64,000 bases of DNA from Caballeronia peredens (GTDB taxonomy: Bacteria > Pseudomonadota > Gammaproteobacteria > Burkholderiales > Burkholderiaceae), in NCBI GenBank assembly GCA_001544595.2, contig FCOH02000008.1, positions 62,001 through 126,000 of the forward strand, read 5' to 3'. Position 1 is the stretch's first letter, and each line of letters starts with the position of its first letter. This document shows positions 8,394-16,832 of the stretch, one piece after another. The notes under the pieces were generated by a model. It was not told the origin of the DNA. It made no database searches and saw nothing but the letters and a program-made list of their open reading frames with translations. The translations under genes were made by a program, and so were the position numbers.

Positions 8394-8801
8394 TCACGCT
8401 TCGGGCGGTCCTTTGAGCTCGATCATGTTGCCTTCCGGATCGAACAGATAGAGCGAAGGTCCGAAGCCTTCCGCGCCGTAGCGCCGTGCCTCTTCTCCGA
8501 TACGCACGCCATGTTTTTCGAGATGCGCGCGCAACGCGTGTGCGTCGAACGGTTCGACGCGAACGCACAAGTGGTCCATGTTGCGGCCCGCGCCCGGACG
8601 GCCGCTTTCGGGGCGGTCGATTTTCCCGCCGATGGCCAGCAAGTCGATCAGCGAGCGGCCCGCACGCATCTGCACGAGACCGAGATCGCGCTGTTCTTTC
8701 TCGAGCGGACAGCCGAGTACATCGCGATAAAAATGCACCATGTTGTCGAGATCGGCGCAGCGAATCACGACGTGATCGATTTCGCGGATGTTGAAGTGCA
8801 T
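8394..8801 (-). CDS. VOC-family glyoxalase/dioxygenase-like protein
   Basis: This 135-aa protein has a vicinal-oxygen-chelate fold with two beta-alpha-beta-beta-beta modules. It starts INREIDHVVIRCADLD in style (metal-ligand His in DHVVIRC), has NMDHLCVRVEP opening module two (second His), and LYLFDPEGNMIELKG at the end with the third ligand (Glu in IEL). The metal site therefore looks intact, suggesting glyoxalase, isomerase or ring-cleaving activity. The substrate is undetermined. It converges on yaeQ with a 3-bp gap. Confidence 0.88.
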   Translation of the reverse strand: MHFNIREIDHVVIRCADLDNMVHFYRDVLGCPLEKEQRDLGLVQMRAGRSLIDLLAIGGKIDRPESGRPGAGRNMDHLCVRVEPFDAHALRAHLEKHGVRIGEEARRYGAEGFGPSLYLFDPEGNMIELKGPPEA

Positions 8802-8888
8802 GGCGCGGCTCTCATTTTGGATGGGAGGCTCAGTTTATCGCTATGGGGGAATTGGGCGCGGTGGTGGTAGGAAGCGGCGGCGGGAATG

Positions 8889-8919
8889 AAAAAGGGCTCG
8901 GCGTGGATGTCGAGCCCTT
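8889..8919 (-). terminator. Intrinsic terminator of tRNA-Ala
   Basis: Read on the minus strand, AAGGGCTCG and CGAGCCCTT form a 9-bp stem around a 10-nt loop followed by TTTTT. It lies 8 bp downstream of the tRNA 3' end. Confidence 0.85.
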
Positions 8920-8927
8920 CGAATTCG

Positions 8928-9003
<76 letters not shown>

Positions 9004-9065
9004 AACGAAGCAAAATTCTACCACAGCCGCCGTCGTTGAAATCAAGCCCTCCGGCGCGATTCAGC

Positions 9066-9407
9066 CTACTTTTGCGGCGCGCCCGCCAGCACCCAAGCGA
9101 CGACGGTCCTGATATCCGCATCGCTCATCTTCGGATGCGACGGCATCGGAATCGAGCCCCAGACGCCCGCGCCGCCGTTCTTCACCTTCTTTTCCAGCCT
9201 GGCGCCGGCCTGCGCATCGCCCTTGTACTTCTCGGCGATTTGCTGAAACGACGGCCCCACCAGCTTGCGGTCGATCGCATGACAACCCATGCACGCATTG
9301 CTTCGCGCGATGGCGATCGCGTCCGCGGCAGCAGGCTGCTCCGCCGCAAACACCGCGCCGGACGCCGCAACGAGCATCACGCCGAAGAACAACCGCAACA
9401 TGCTCAT
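9066..9407 (-). CDS. Class I cytochrome c (c551/c552 type)
   Basis: This 113-aa periplasmic electron carrier has a signal peptide (MSMLRLFFGVMLVAASGAVFAA) and one haem site CMGCH at residues 39-43. The axial methionine is most likely in the GSIPMPSHPKM segment, and the family's C-terminal helix (IRTVVAWVLAGA) is present. It overlaps the BON lipoprotein gene by 4 bp (ATGA) as the last gene of the yraN-SIS-BON-cytochrome set. Its redox partner is unknown. Confidence 0.93.
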   Translation of the reverse strand: MSMLRLFFGVMLVAASGAVFAAEQPAAADAIAIARSNACMGCHAIDRKLVGPSFQQIAEKYKGDAQAGARLEKKVKNGGAGVWGSIPMPSHPKMSDADIRTVVAWVLAGAPQK

Positions 9408-10207
9408 TTCGCCGCCGGCGTCGACTTCGTACTTCCCGGATGCACATCCGAGTTCTTGACCGGCGCGGGCGTCTGCGAATCCAGCGGACGCGACGTCACG
9501 CTCGAATCCGGCACCGTGCCGACCGTCGCCTCGGGCGCCACCGGCGCGCTCGCGGCACCCGCATCGGACGCGGCCGCCGCCGCCGCTTCGACCGCCTGCA
9601 CATCTTCCGGCTTGATGTACTGGAACACCTTCACGACCTGCTCGACGCCTGGCACACGCGCCGCGACATCTGCTCCGTGCGCGCCTTCATCCGGCGTCAC
9701 GAGACCCATCAAATAGACGATGCCCCGCTCGCACACCACCTTGTAGTAGTTCGCGCGCAAGTCCTTCTCGCCGACCATCGCCGTCTTCACGCGGGTTTCG
9801 AGATACGAGTCGTTCGCCCGCGACGAGATCGAACTCGCGCCCTGAACCGCCAGCTCGTTCACGATGCTGCCGACATTGTTGATGTCGCGCACCACGGACT
9901 CGGCCTTCTGCTTCGCAGCGTCGTCGGGCACTTCGCCGGTCAGCAGCACGCGCCGGTTGAACACGGTCACGTTGACATGCGCCGTATCGGGCAGATTCTC
10001 GTTGATCCGCGAAAGCGCCTTCACCTGAATCTCGCGGTCTTCGGTCTGTGCGCCGAGCGTACGGCGATCCGTGGCGATCAGCGTGCCGCCGGCCGCCGCT
10101 CCGACGACCGCAAGCGCGCAGCCCTGCAACGTCAACGCGACTCCCGACAACATGCTCACCACGAGCGTGGCATTGGCCAGCGTCGCCTTGACGCGTGTCT
10201 TGTTCAT
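9404..10207 (-). CDS. BON-domain outer-membrane lipoprotein (DolP/YraP-like)
   Basis: This 267-aa lipoprotein has a signal peptide ending in TLQGC (acylated Cys30). Two BON domains follow: about 55-125 (TEDREIQVKALSRINENL with LLTGEVPDDAAKQKAE) and about 130-205 (YLETRVKTAMVGEKDL with VYLMGLVTPDEGAHGA). The last 60 residues are an Ala/Pro/Ser-rich tail. E. coli DolP, in the same genomic position after the SIS gene, supports outer-membrane integrity and cell-division amidase function. The same role is inferred here. ATG 10207 was chosen because the signal peptide starts there. Confidence 0.92.
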   Translation of the reverse strand: MNKTRVKATLANATLVVSMLSGVALTLQGCALAVVGAAAGGTLIATDRRTLGAQTEDREIQVKALSRINENLPDTAHVNVTVFNRRVLLTGEVPDDAAKQKAESVVRDINNVGSIVNELAVQGASSISSRANDSYLETRVKTAMVGEKDLRANYYKVVCERGIVYLMGLVTPDEGAHGADVAARVPGVEQVVKVFQYIKPEDVQAVEAAAAAASDAGAASAPVAPEATVGTVPDSSVTSRPLDSQTPAPVKNSDVHPGSTKSTPAAK

Positions 10208-10230
10208 CAACTCCGTTCCCCCTTTCAGTA

Positions 10231-10818
10231 TCAATCGTCGCCCAGCAGCATCGCGTCGATGCCGTCGCACAGACAATGAATGGTCAGCAGATGGATTTCC
10301 TGGATACGCGCCGTCCGTTCAGACGGCACGCAAATGTGAATGTCGGTTTCGGCGAGCACGTCGGACATCGCGCCGCCGCCCTTGCCGGACAGCGCAATCA
10401 CGATCATCTCGCGCTCGTGCGCTTCCTGAATGGCCGCGAGCACGTTGACCGAGTTGCCCGACGTGCTGATCGCAAGCAGCACGTCGCCCGCCTGTCCGAG
10501 CGCGCGCACCTGATTCGAGAAGATCTGCTCGAACGCATAGTCGTTGCCGATGGCCGTGAGGATCGACGTATCGACGGTCAAGGCGATAGCCGGCAAGCCC
10601 GGACGCTCGCGCTCGAAGCGGCCGATCAGTTGCGCGGCAAAACGTTGCGCGTCAGCAGCGGAACCGCCGTTGCCGCAGACGAGAATTTTCGAGCCGTTGG
10701 CCAGTGCGCCGAAGAGCGTGTCGACGGCGGCCGCGATCGGGACCGCCAGCGCGTCGAGTGCTTCGAGTGTGAGCGCCGCGTTGTCGCGGAAATGCTGTTG
10801 GATACGTTCGACTGACAT
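10231..10818 (-). CDS. SIS-domain protein, DiaA/GmhA-like
   Basis: This 195-aa protein is a single sugar-isomerase (SIS) domain with the phosphosugar loops CGNGGSAADAQ (about 48-58) and STSGNSVN (118-125). It is either a sedoheptulose-7-phosphate isomerase or DiaA, the DnaA-binding initiation factor built on the same fold. Its place between yraN and a BON lipoprotein mirrors E. coli yraN-diaA-yraP and favours DiaA. The residues that separate the two activities cannot be judged securely here. ATG 10818 gives the normal family length; the longer open frame lacks family similarity. Confidence 0.88.
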   Translation of the reverse strand: MSVERIQQHFRDNAALTLEALDALAVPIAAAVDTLFGALANGSKILVCGNGGSAADAQRFAAQLIGRFERERPGLPAIALTVDTSILTAIGNDYAFEQIFSNQVRALGQAGDVLLAISTSGNSVNVLAAIQEAHEREMIVIALSGKGGGAMSDVLAETDIHICVPSERTARIQEIHLLTIHCLCDGIDAMLLGDD

Positions 10819-10941
10819 CGACTCTCGATTATCGGCCGCGGCGTGCGGCACTGTGTGGCCCATGACATGAGCGCCCGAAACATTGTCCGGACGCAGGTTG
10901 TTGCGCAGTTTACCGCATGCACCATGGGGCAAGCCGCGCGT

Positions 10942-11319
10942 TCAGGCTTCGTCGGCGCGAAAAGCGTCGGGCAGCCAGCGGATGCGGCCGGCATCGAATG
11001 CCACGACGTCGAAGCGGCACGCGGGCAGCGCGCCGCGCCATGTCGCAAGGAAATGCTGCGCGGCCTGCACGAGGCGCGCGCGCTTTCTCGCATCGATGCT
11101 CGCCGCCGCGTTCGCAAACTGCCTGCTGCTGCGCGCTCTCACCTCGACGAAGACGAGCGCGCCGCGTTCATCGATCATCACGAGATCGATCTCGCCGCCG
11201 CGGCATATGACGTTGCGCGCGACGAGACGCAGACGGCGTCGCCGCAAAAAATCGAGCGCGCGTGCTTCGAATGCATCGCCGAGGGTTTTGGACACGGCTT
11301 CTCCATAAAAGTTGTGCAC
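10942..11319 (-). CDS. yraN: YraN/UPF0102 endonuclease-like protein
   Basis: This 125-aa member of UPF0102 has a restriction-endonuclease-like fold. The order [29 protein letters not shown] and [11 protein letters not shown] contains the E, D and E-x-R residues of the PD-(D/E)XK core. Family members are thought to act on DNA, perhaps Holliday-junction-like structures, but the role is unsettled. The start is divergent from rsmI, with about 26 bp between the two starts, so promoters must overlap within coding or very short intergenic DNA. Confidence 0.92.
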   Translation of the reverse strand: MHNFYGEAVSKTLGDAFEARALDFLRRRRLRLVARNVICRGGEIDLVMIDERGALVFVEVRARSSRQFANAAASIDARKRARLVQAAQHFLATWRGALPACRFDVVAFDAGRIRWLPDAFRADEA

Positions 11320-11345
11320 GGGCCACCGCGTTCGCGCATGGCAAA

Positions 11346-12290
11346 ATGACGTCCTTTCTCTCGACGCCCGCGCTCATGCTTCAGCTCTCCGAACTCGCCG
11401 ACGGGCAGAACTATCCGACGTGCGCGCTGTATATCGTCGCGACACCGATCGGCAACGTCGCGGACATCACCGTGCGCGCGCTGCATGTGCTCGGACTCGT
11501 CGACCGCATCGCCGCCGAAGACACGCGCAACACGTCGCAATTGCTCGCGCGCTACGGCATCTCGAAGCCTTCGATCGCGGTACACGAGCACAACGAGAAG
11601 AGCGCGGCCGAGCGCGTGATCGGCCATCTGAAAAACGGCGAACGCATTGCGTGCGTATCGGACGCGGGCACGCCCGGCATTTCCGATCCCGGCGCGCGTC
11701 TCGTCGATGCCGTGCGCGATGCAGGTCTGCCCGTCATTCCGCTGCCGGGCGCAAGCGCGCTCACCACAGCGCTCTGTGCCGCAGGCGCGTGGGTGAGCGG
11801 CTTCTCGTTCATCGGCTTTCTGCCGGCGAAACCGAAGCAGCGCGCGACGCACTTGCGCACGCTCGCGAATCATCCGATGGCGTTGGTGTTCTATGAGGCG
11901 CCGCATCGCATCGTCGAGACGACCCGCGCACTCGCCGATGCCCTCGGCGGCGAGCGGCAGTTGTTGATCGCCCGCGAATTGACGAAGTTACATGAGAGCC
12001 TGCATCGCTGCACCTTGGCCGAAGGGCCAACGTGGCTCGAAGCCGATGCGAATCGTCAGCGCGGGGAATTCGTGCTGGTGGTGGAAGGCGCGCCCGAGGC
12101 GCAGCAAGCCGACGACGCGCACGATGCGCTGCTCGCGACGCTGCTGGAAGAGTTGTCGGTGAAAAGTGCGGCGCGCATTGCTGCGACCTTGACCGGTGCG
12201 TCGCGCAACACGCTCTACGAACGCGCGCTCAAGCTCGGCAAACGCGCCGACAGCAACCGCGCCGACGACACCGAAGCGGACGCCGAATAG
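11346..12290 (+). CDS. rsmI: 16S rRNA 2'-O-ribose C1402 methyltransferase RsmI
   Basis: This is the tetrapyrrole-methylase-fold enzyme that methylates C1402 of 16S rRNA using S-adenosylmethionine (314 aa). Diagnostic pieces are [18 protein letters not shown] at the start, [35 protein letters not shown] (SAM loop) and [11 protein letters not shown]. The C-terminus has the family's small helical domain ending in [15 protein letters not shown] 11346 is followed by an in-frame ATG at 11376, which may be the true start because the family normally begins close to the LYIVATP strand. Confidence 0.95.
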   Translation: MTSFLSTPALMLQLSELADGQNYPTCALYIVATPIGNVADITVRALHVLGLVDRIAAEDTRNTSQLLARYGISKPSIAVHEHNEKSAAERVIGHLKNGERIACVSDAGTPGISDPGARLVDAVRDAGLPVIPLPGASALTTALCAAGAWVSGFSFIGFLPAKPKQRATHLRTLANHPMALVFYEAPHRIVETTRALADALGGERQLLIARELTKLHESLHRCTLAEGPTWLEADANRQRGEFVLVVEGAPEAQQADDAHDALLATLLEELSVKSAARIAATLTGASRNTLYERALKLGKRADSNRADDTEADAE

Positions 12291-12293
12291 AAA

Positions 12294-12317
12294 ACGGGCC
12301 GTCGCGAGACGGCCCGT
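12294..12317 (-). terminator. Terminator between rsmI and rlpA
   Basis: ACGGGCCGTC and GACGGCCCGT form a 10-bp stem with a GCGA loop. On the minus strand it is followed by TTTTC, so it best serves rlpA; it may also stop rsmI transcripts. Confidence 0.8.
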
Positions 12318-12344
12318 CCTGGTTCTGCGAAATGCAGCCTGAGA

Positions 12345-12953
12345 TCAGTTCACGTTGTCGTCGGCGAGCGCCTGAGCCTGCTCTTCGCGCGCCGCACGCG
12401 CTTCCTGCTGCGTGAGACCTTCGATCTTCACCTTCTGCGTGCCGGCGCCGCGCATGCCGAGCACCGCCGCAGCGGCGTACGACAAATCGATCACGCGACC
12501 GCGCACATAAGGACCGCGATCGTTGATCTTCACGACCACGGTCTTGTGGTTCGACTCGTTCGTCACGCGCACCCACGAAGCGAGCGGCAGCGTGCGGTGC
12601 GCGGCGGTCATCGCGTTCATGTTGAACTTCTCGCCGCTCGCAGTCTTGCGGCCATGGAACATGCGGCCGTACCACGAAGCCTTGCCGTTCTGTTCAAAGT
12701 TGCCGATGTTCGGGCCGGCCGTGATCGGTTCGGCGTCCGAGAGCGACTGCGCCGGCTGAGCAGGATTGTCGGCGGGAAGAGCCGAGAGATGCGAGTCGAA
12801 GGCGAGCGGCGCCATCGAGCGGGCATTGCTCGTGCTGACGGTGTTCATTGTCTGAGGATTGGATGCGACATCGCCCGAACCCGGCGCGGCGCAACCCGCC
12901 AGCACGCCAACTGCCAGCAGGCTCCCGATATGTCGAATAAATCGAGCTTTCAT
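12345..12953 (-). CDS. rlpA: RlpA-type septal ring lipoprotein
   Basis: This 202-aa lipoprotein has signal peptide and lipobox GVLAGC (Cys21). The double-psi beta-barrel domain spans about 90-180 with GKASWYGRMFHGRKTASGE, TAAHRTLPLASWVRVTN and VVKINDRGPYVRGRVIDLS. The usual catalytic-site residues of RlpA lytic transglycosylases (an Asp in INDRGP and a Glu in SGE) are present, so cleavage of denuded glycan strands at the septum is likely. No SPOR domain follows; the tail is a short charged helix. The gene has an unusually long upstream region with a promoter near 13434. Confidence 0.92.
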   Translation of the reverse strand: MKARFIRHIGSLLAVGVLAGCAAPGSGDVASNPQTMNTVSTSNARSMAPLAFDSHLSALPADNPAQPAQSLSDAEPITAGPNIGNFEQNGKASWYGRMFHGRKTASGEKFNMNAMTAAHRTLPLASWVRVTNESNHKTVVVKINDRGPYVRGRVIDLSYAAAAVLGMRGAGTQKVKIEGLTQQEARAAREEQAQALADDNVN

Positions 12954-13615
12954 AGGTTTACCAACGATAAAGGAGCGGCCGCGCTGCGCTGGTCGGCGCG
13001 CGCAAGGCTGCTCGAGGCTTCATCCGCGCAACGCACAACGCCGTTCGGTTTAGCGAACGGCAAGGCTTGCTCGGACGCGGCGTGCTCGTGCCGCAAATGC
13101 CCGGTTATTGTTCACGTCTGGCGCAACCTGTCCCCGGCAGCCTGACCAGACCCCACATGCCGCCATCGAACGTGGCATCACGTTCGTGCGCAAAAACCAA
13201 GTGCGAGCGCAGGAACGGCGGCGTAGGCCCCATCCGGCGTGATGACTGCAAAAGCCATCTGACAGACGCGCGGCGTCTGGCCGGACAAGACGTGTGCACC
13301 TACTGAAGGTGCTTGAGTTGCAATTGCGAGGCTTTTGGCCCCCAACAGCGTACTGACGGCGATTGTAAAAACGCACTAGCGTTCTGACGCTCGCCGATTG
13401 AAGGCATGGTTCACTCCATGCACAAGTAGTGCCATTATACAAAAAAACGTGGGTTTGGCTCACCCGACTGTGCAAACAGTCATTGATTTTCGCTATGAGC
13501 GTAAGAATTGCCGCTTTTTGGAGCTTCTTCAGCCTCGAAACGGGGTGTCTCGCGGCTGATTCGGCACCCGGTACAATGAACGTTTTTACAGGCCGCTTGT
13601 ACCGACGACAGTCAT
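12954..13615. other. Long intergenic region upstream of rlpA and the MBL hydrolase
   Basis: No gene of known family lies in these 662 bp. A minus-strand promoter-like -10 (TATAAT) at 13434-13439 would produce a leader of about 475 nt reaching rlpA. The leader has several hairpins, a 35-codon ORF (13407-13300) with a good Shine-Dalgarno, and then, after a TAG, the same frame stays open for 64 more codons (13299-13105). On the plus strand, GGTACAAT near 13570 could be the -10 for the MBL gene. Confidence 0.5.
13367..13439 (-). promoter_or_regulatory. Promoter, hairpins and terminator-like stem in rlpA leader
   Basis: A perfect TATAAT (13434-13439, minus) starts the unit. The transcript would begin near 13427 with hairpin GCATGG/CCATGC, then AGCGT-CAGA-ACGCT, whose 3' arm overlaps a second hairpin AACGC-TAGT-GCGTT (13383-13370) followed by a short U-run. 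The last two are mutually exclusive, as in attenuators. The second hairpin lies inside the 35-codon ORF. No good -35 is visible at 17 bp. A regulatory role is inference. Confidence 0.4.
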
Positions 13616-14260
13616 ATGAAAGTCATTCTCGTTCCAGTGACGCCCTTCCAGCAGAATTGCTCCATCGTCATCTGCGAGGCGACGAAGCGTGCGGCGGTCG
13701 TCGATCCGGGCGGCGACATCGAGCGCATCATCGCGGAGGTCGAGCGGCAACGCGTGTCTGTCGAAAAAATTCTTCTGACGCATGGCCATCTCGATCATTG
13801 CGGCGGTGCCAAGGCGCTCGCGGAGCATTACGGCATACATATAGAAGGACCGCATCGGGAAGACGCGTTCTGGATCGATCAGTTGCCCGCGCAGACCGAG
13901 CGATTCGGCTTCGCGAACGCCGAGGCCTTCACGCCCGAGCGCTGGCTCGACGAAGGCGACACCGTGCAGTTCGGCGACGAAACCATGGAAGTCCGCTTCT
14001 GCCCCGGCCACACGCCCGGCCATGTCATTTTCTTCAGCCGCAAGCACGAGGTCGCGTTCGTCGGCGACGTGCTGTTCGCCGGTTCGATCGGCCGCACCGA
14101 CTTTCCGCGCGGCAATCACGCGGACCTCGTCCGCTCGATCCGCGAAAAGCTCTGGCCGCTCGGCGACGACGTCACGTTCGTGCCCGGTCACGGCCCTGCA
14201 TCGACGTTCGGCGAGGAACGCCGCACCAACCCGTACGTCGGCGACGGAGTGACGACATGA
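13616..14260 (+). CDS. MBL-fold hydrolase, glyoxalase II-like (YcbL type)
   Basis: This 214-aa metallo-beta-lactamase-fold enzyme has motif [11 protein letters not shown] (THxHxDH metal ligands), [26 protein letters not shown] (bridging Asp) and the last His in VPGHGP. All metal ligands for a two-metal site are present. Single-domain proteins of this type (YcbL) hydrolyse thioesters such as S-lactoylglutathione, but lack the C-terminal helices of full glyoxalase II. Its stop overlaps the start of the exonuclease gene (ATGA). Confidence 0.9.
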   Translation: MKVILVPVTPFQQNCSIVICEATKRAAVVDPGGDIERIIAEVERQRVSVEKILLTHGHLDHCGGAKALAEHYGIHIEGPHREDAFWIDQLPAQTERFGFANAEAFTPERWLDEGDTVQFGDETMEVRFCPGHTPGHVIFFSRKHEVAFVGDVLFAGSIGRTDFPRGNHADLVRSIREKLWPLGDDVTFVPGHGPASTFGEERRTNPYVGDGVTT

Positions 14261-14892
14261 ACGCGATTCCCGAAATCTACGTCAGCACGGACGTCGAAGC
14301 CGACGGCCCGATTCCCGGACCGCATTCGATGCTCAGCTTCGCCTCGGCGGCGTTCACGGCGGACAAGCAGCTCATCGCCACGTTCTCGGCGAATCTGGAC
14401 ACGCTCGAAGGCGCGGCGCCGCATCCGGTGCAGGCCGCGTGGTGGAAGACGCAGCCCGACGCCTGGGCCGCGTGCCGCAAGGATTTGCAGCCGCCGGAAA
14501 CCGCGCTGCCAGCCTATGTCGAATGGGTGGAGGCGCTGCCGGGCAAGCCGGTGTTCGTCGCGTATCCGGCGGGCTTCGACTTCACCTACATGTTCTGGTA
14601 CATGATGCGATTCGCCGGACGCTGCCCGTTTTCCTGGTCGGCACTCGACATCAAGACGCTCGCCTTCGCGATGACCGGCCTGCCCTACCGCAAGGCAATC
14701 AAGCCACGGCTGCCGAAGCACTGGTTCGACGAACTACCGCACACGCATGTCGCGCTCGACGATGCGATCGAGCAAGGCGCGCTCTTCTGCAACATGCTGG
14801 CGGAACTGCGGGCGTCGCAGGCCGCGTCGACGCAGCAGGCAGCCGCAACCGGCGACGACATCGAAGGTAAAAACTCGCAGTCCGGGCAATGA
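14257..14892 (+). CDS. DEDD-type 3'-5' exonuclease-like protein
   Basis: This 211-aa protein begins with a divergent exonuclease motif [12 protein letters not shown] (D-x-E), has an Asp in [14 protein letters not shown] at the position of motif II, and ends the core with [11 protein letters not shown], the motif III H-x4-D pattern of DnaQ-like exonucleases. It is therefore a predicted ribonuclease-H-fold nuclease of unknown substrate. It is translationally coupled to the MBL hydrolase by a 4-bp overlap. A Gln/Ala-rich tail of about 25 residues looks disordered. Confidence 0.8.
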   Translation: MNAIPEIYVSTDVEADGPIPGPHSMLSFASAAFTADKQLIATFSANLDTLEGAAPHPVQAAWWKTQPDAWAACRKDLQPPETALPAYVEWVEALPGKPVFVAYPAGFDFTYMFWYMMRFAGRCPFSWSALDIKTLAFAMTGLPYRKAIKPRLPKHWFDELPHTHVALDDAIEQGALFCNMLAELRASQAASTQQAAATGDDIEGKNSQSGQ

Positions 14893-14987
14893 GTTAGGGA
14901 AACTACCTCAGTGCGGGCGCATTGCATTGCGTTTCTTTTTCAGCGCCTCTACCATGAGAGTCAGATCGCGACCGAACGGAGGCGCAG

Positions 14988-15446
14988 TTGACTCTCGATA
15001 CATTTTCACAAAAAATCTTGCGTCTTCTGCAACTGGACGCCCGGCGCTCCGTTCAGGAAATCTCGGATCAGGTCGGCCTGTCGAGCACGCCGTGCTGGCG
15101 TCGCATCAAGGACATGGAGCAATCGGGCGTCATTCAGCGCTACACCGCGCTGCTCGATCGCGAAAAACTCGGCCTGCACGTCTGCGCACTCGCGCATATC
15201 CATCTGACGCGGCACACGGAAGGCGGCGTCGAGCAATTCGAACGCGAGATCGCCACCTGCCCGGAAGTGACCGAGTGCTACAGCACAACGGGCGAATCCG
15301 ACTACATCCTCAAGATCGTCGCGCCGGACATCAAGGCATACGACGCCTTCCTGCACGATCGCATCTTCAAGATTCCGGCCGTGGCGCAAGTGCGCACGAG
15401 CGTCGTGCTGCGCGAAATCAAGTTCGATACGCAATTGCCACTTTGA
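14988..15446 (+). CDS. Lrp/AsnC-family transcriptional regulator
   Basis: This 152-aa regulator has an N-terminal helix-turn-helix (QKILRLLQLDARRSVQEIS, VGLSSTPCWRRIKDME, GVIQRYTAL) and a C-terminal RAM/AsnC ligand-binding domain (HIHLTRH, PEVTECYSTTGESDYILKIVAPDI). It starts at TTG 14988 behind a good Shine-Dalgarno (GGAGG). Such proteins sense amino acids and often control an adjacent divergent transporter or catabolic gene, but here the right-hand neighbour is convergent, so its target is not obvious. Confidence 0.94.
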   Translation: MTLDTFSQKILRLLQLDARRSVQEISDQVGLSSTPCWRRIKDMEQSGVIQRYTALLDREKLGLHVCALAHIHLTRHTEGGVEQFEREIATCPEVTECYSTTGESDYILKIVAPDIKAYDAFLHDRIFKIPAVAQVRTSVVLREIKFDTQLPL

Positions 15447-15455
15447 GGCGCGGGC

Positions 15456-16322
15456 TCAGCGCGGCGGCTCTTTCGTCGTTGCCGCGTCGAGCGCCTGCGT
15501 CACGCGAATCTCGCGCGCGCCGATTCGCCGCTTGAGCGCGTCGAAGTCGATCGCCTTCAGCTGCGACGCGGCCTCGCGCGCATTCGACGCCGGAAGCACG
15601 ACGTCGACATCGAAACCGCTGCTCAGATAATGCAGATTCAGCGCCTCGACCGATAAATTCTGTCGTGCAAATGCGTGGCGAACCGCATCGGCGACCGCGG
15701 AACGCAGCGGAAATTTACCCGGCAACGGATTGAGTTCGTCACTTTCCGGATCGACGTGAATCAGCGCGTCGAGCACGCGCGGATCGGCCAGCATCTGCGC
15801 GCGCGCCGATTCGGCAATGAAATGCCCCTCCGAAACCGAAATACGCGGATCGACGAGAATGTGCGCGTCCACCATGGCGAGATCGCCCATTTTCCGCGTG
15901 CGCAGTTCATGAACTTCACGCACGCCGGGCGTGTTTAGCAAAATGCCGCGCAGATTGTCGGTCGTCGATGGAATATCCTGAAGTTCCACGATGCGCGTGC
16001 CGGCGCGCCACAACATTCCCACGCCCACCGCAATCAACAATCCGCCGAGGAATAACGACGCGACGGTTTCGTAGCGATTGTGCCCGTAGTTATGGTCGAC
16101 ATCGGGCGCGACAGCGGCCTGCCTGTTGGCGATCAGCACAATAAAATCCGACACGATATCCGCCAGCGAATGAATGCCGTCAGCGATGAGTGCCTGCGAA
16201 TGCGCAATGGAGCCGACGATAAGTTGCGCGGCGGTCAGCCCACTATTAAGTGCGATGCTCGTCCAGGTAGTTTTGCGCGCGACTTCCTGTTTTTCGGCAA
16301 CGCGCGAAGCAGAAAGCGACAT
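15456..16322 (-). CDS. Cation diffusion facilitator lacking TM4-6 (internal in-frame deletion)
   Basis: The N-terminal 125 residues match a CDF metal exporter: TM1, TM2 with the metal site DGIHSLADIVSD, and TM3 with HNYGHNRYETVASLFLGG. After RIVELQDIP the sequence jumps directly to the cytoplasmic domain (LLNTPGVREVHELRTRKMGDLAMVDAHI in family order). TM4-6 and the second metal-binding His/Asp pair of TM5, about 100-115 residues, are missing. The frame is kept and the rest of the C-terminal domain is normal, giving 288 aa against about 370-390 for full-length relatives. Transport activity is unlikely. Convergent with the Lrp gene. Confidence 0.85.
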   Translation of the reverse strand: MSLSASRVAEKQEVARKTTWTSIALNSGLTAAQLIVGSIAHSQALIADGIHSLADIVSDFIVLIANRQAAVAPDVDHNYGHNRYETVASLFLGGLLIAVGVGMLWRAGTRIVELQDIPSTTDNLRGILLNTPGVREVHELRTRKMGDLAMVDAHILVDPRISVSEGHFIAESARAQMLADPRVLDALIHVDPESDELNPLPGKFPLRSAVADAVRHAFARQNLSVEALNLHYLSSGFDVDVVLPASNAREAASQLKAIDFDALKRRIGAREIRVTQALDAATTKEPPR

Positions 16323-16480
16323 GTAATATGTTCCGGACCTCGATGACGGTACTTTAACGTCCGGAGGCGCCTACTGCCGTGGGAAATCAGCGTTAGGCAT
16401 TTGAAATCATACATTTAACAACGCATTGCTTTAGCGTCGGGCGATTGGACGCGCATCGGCACGCACGCGCGCAATAGAAA

Positions 16481-16506
16481 AAGGCCGCGTCGGCAGACGC
16501 GGCCTT
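16481..16506. terminator. Bidirectional terminator between CDF gene and H-NS gene
   Basis: AAGGCCGCGTC and GACGCGGCCTT form an 11-bp stem with a GGCA loop, with an A-run before and TT after. It lies downstream of the H-NS gene, whose transcript it should end. Confidence 0.85.
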
Positions 16507-16529
16507 TTCAACACGAATTCGTTACCGAC

Positions 16530-16832
16530 TTACCTGCTGATCAGAAAGCTGTCCCGATCTTGTCCGGCAATCCACTTCGGCGGCTTTCCGCGGCCGGACC
16601 AGGTGCTGCCGCTTTCCGGGTCACGATATTTCGGTGCCACGCCCGAACGGCTGCGGGATGCCTTCGACGCCTTTGCGCTTCGGCCGCCCGAGAGTTCCTG
16701 AAGCGTGATGCCGTAGTCGGCCATTTTCTGCTTGATCTCATTAAGCACTTCGGCGTATTCGCGCGACTTCGCTTCTTCAATCTGGCGTTCGAGAGACTCG
16801 CGCTGTGCGAGGAGTTCCTTGTAAGAAGGCAT
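16530..16832 (-). CDS. H-NS family nucleoid protein
   Basis: This 100-aa protein has an N-terminal coiled-coil oligomerisation segment (YKELLAQRESLERQIEEAK) and the C-terminal H-NS DNA-binding domain with the core TWSGRGKPPKWI. A basic linker (KASKASRSRSG) joins them. Such proteins bind AT-rich DNA and silence horizontally acquired genes. Betaproteobacteria often carry several short copies, so this may be one of a set. ATG 16832 is standard for the family. Its upstream 364 bp is comparatively AT-rich, which would suit self-regulation. Confidence 0.94.
   Translation of the reverse strand: MPSYKELLAQRESLERQIEEAKSREYAEVLNEIKQKMADYGITLQELSGGRSAKASKASRSRSGVAPKYRDPESGSTWSGRGKPPKWIAGQDRDSFLISR

Noticed and set aside
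13429..14256. Upstream extension of the exonuclease frame to 13429
   Set aside because: It runs in another frame through the MBL hydrolase gene; the real start is ATG 14257 overlapping that gene's stop.
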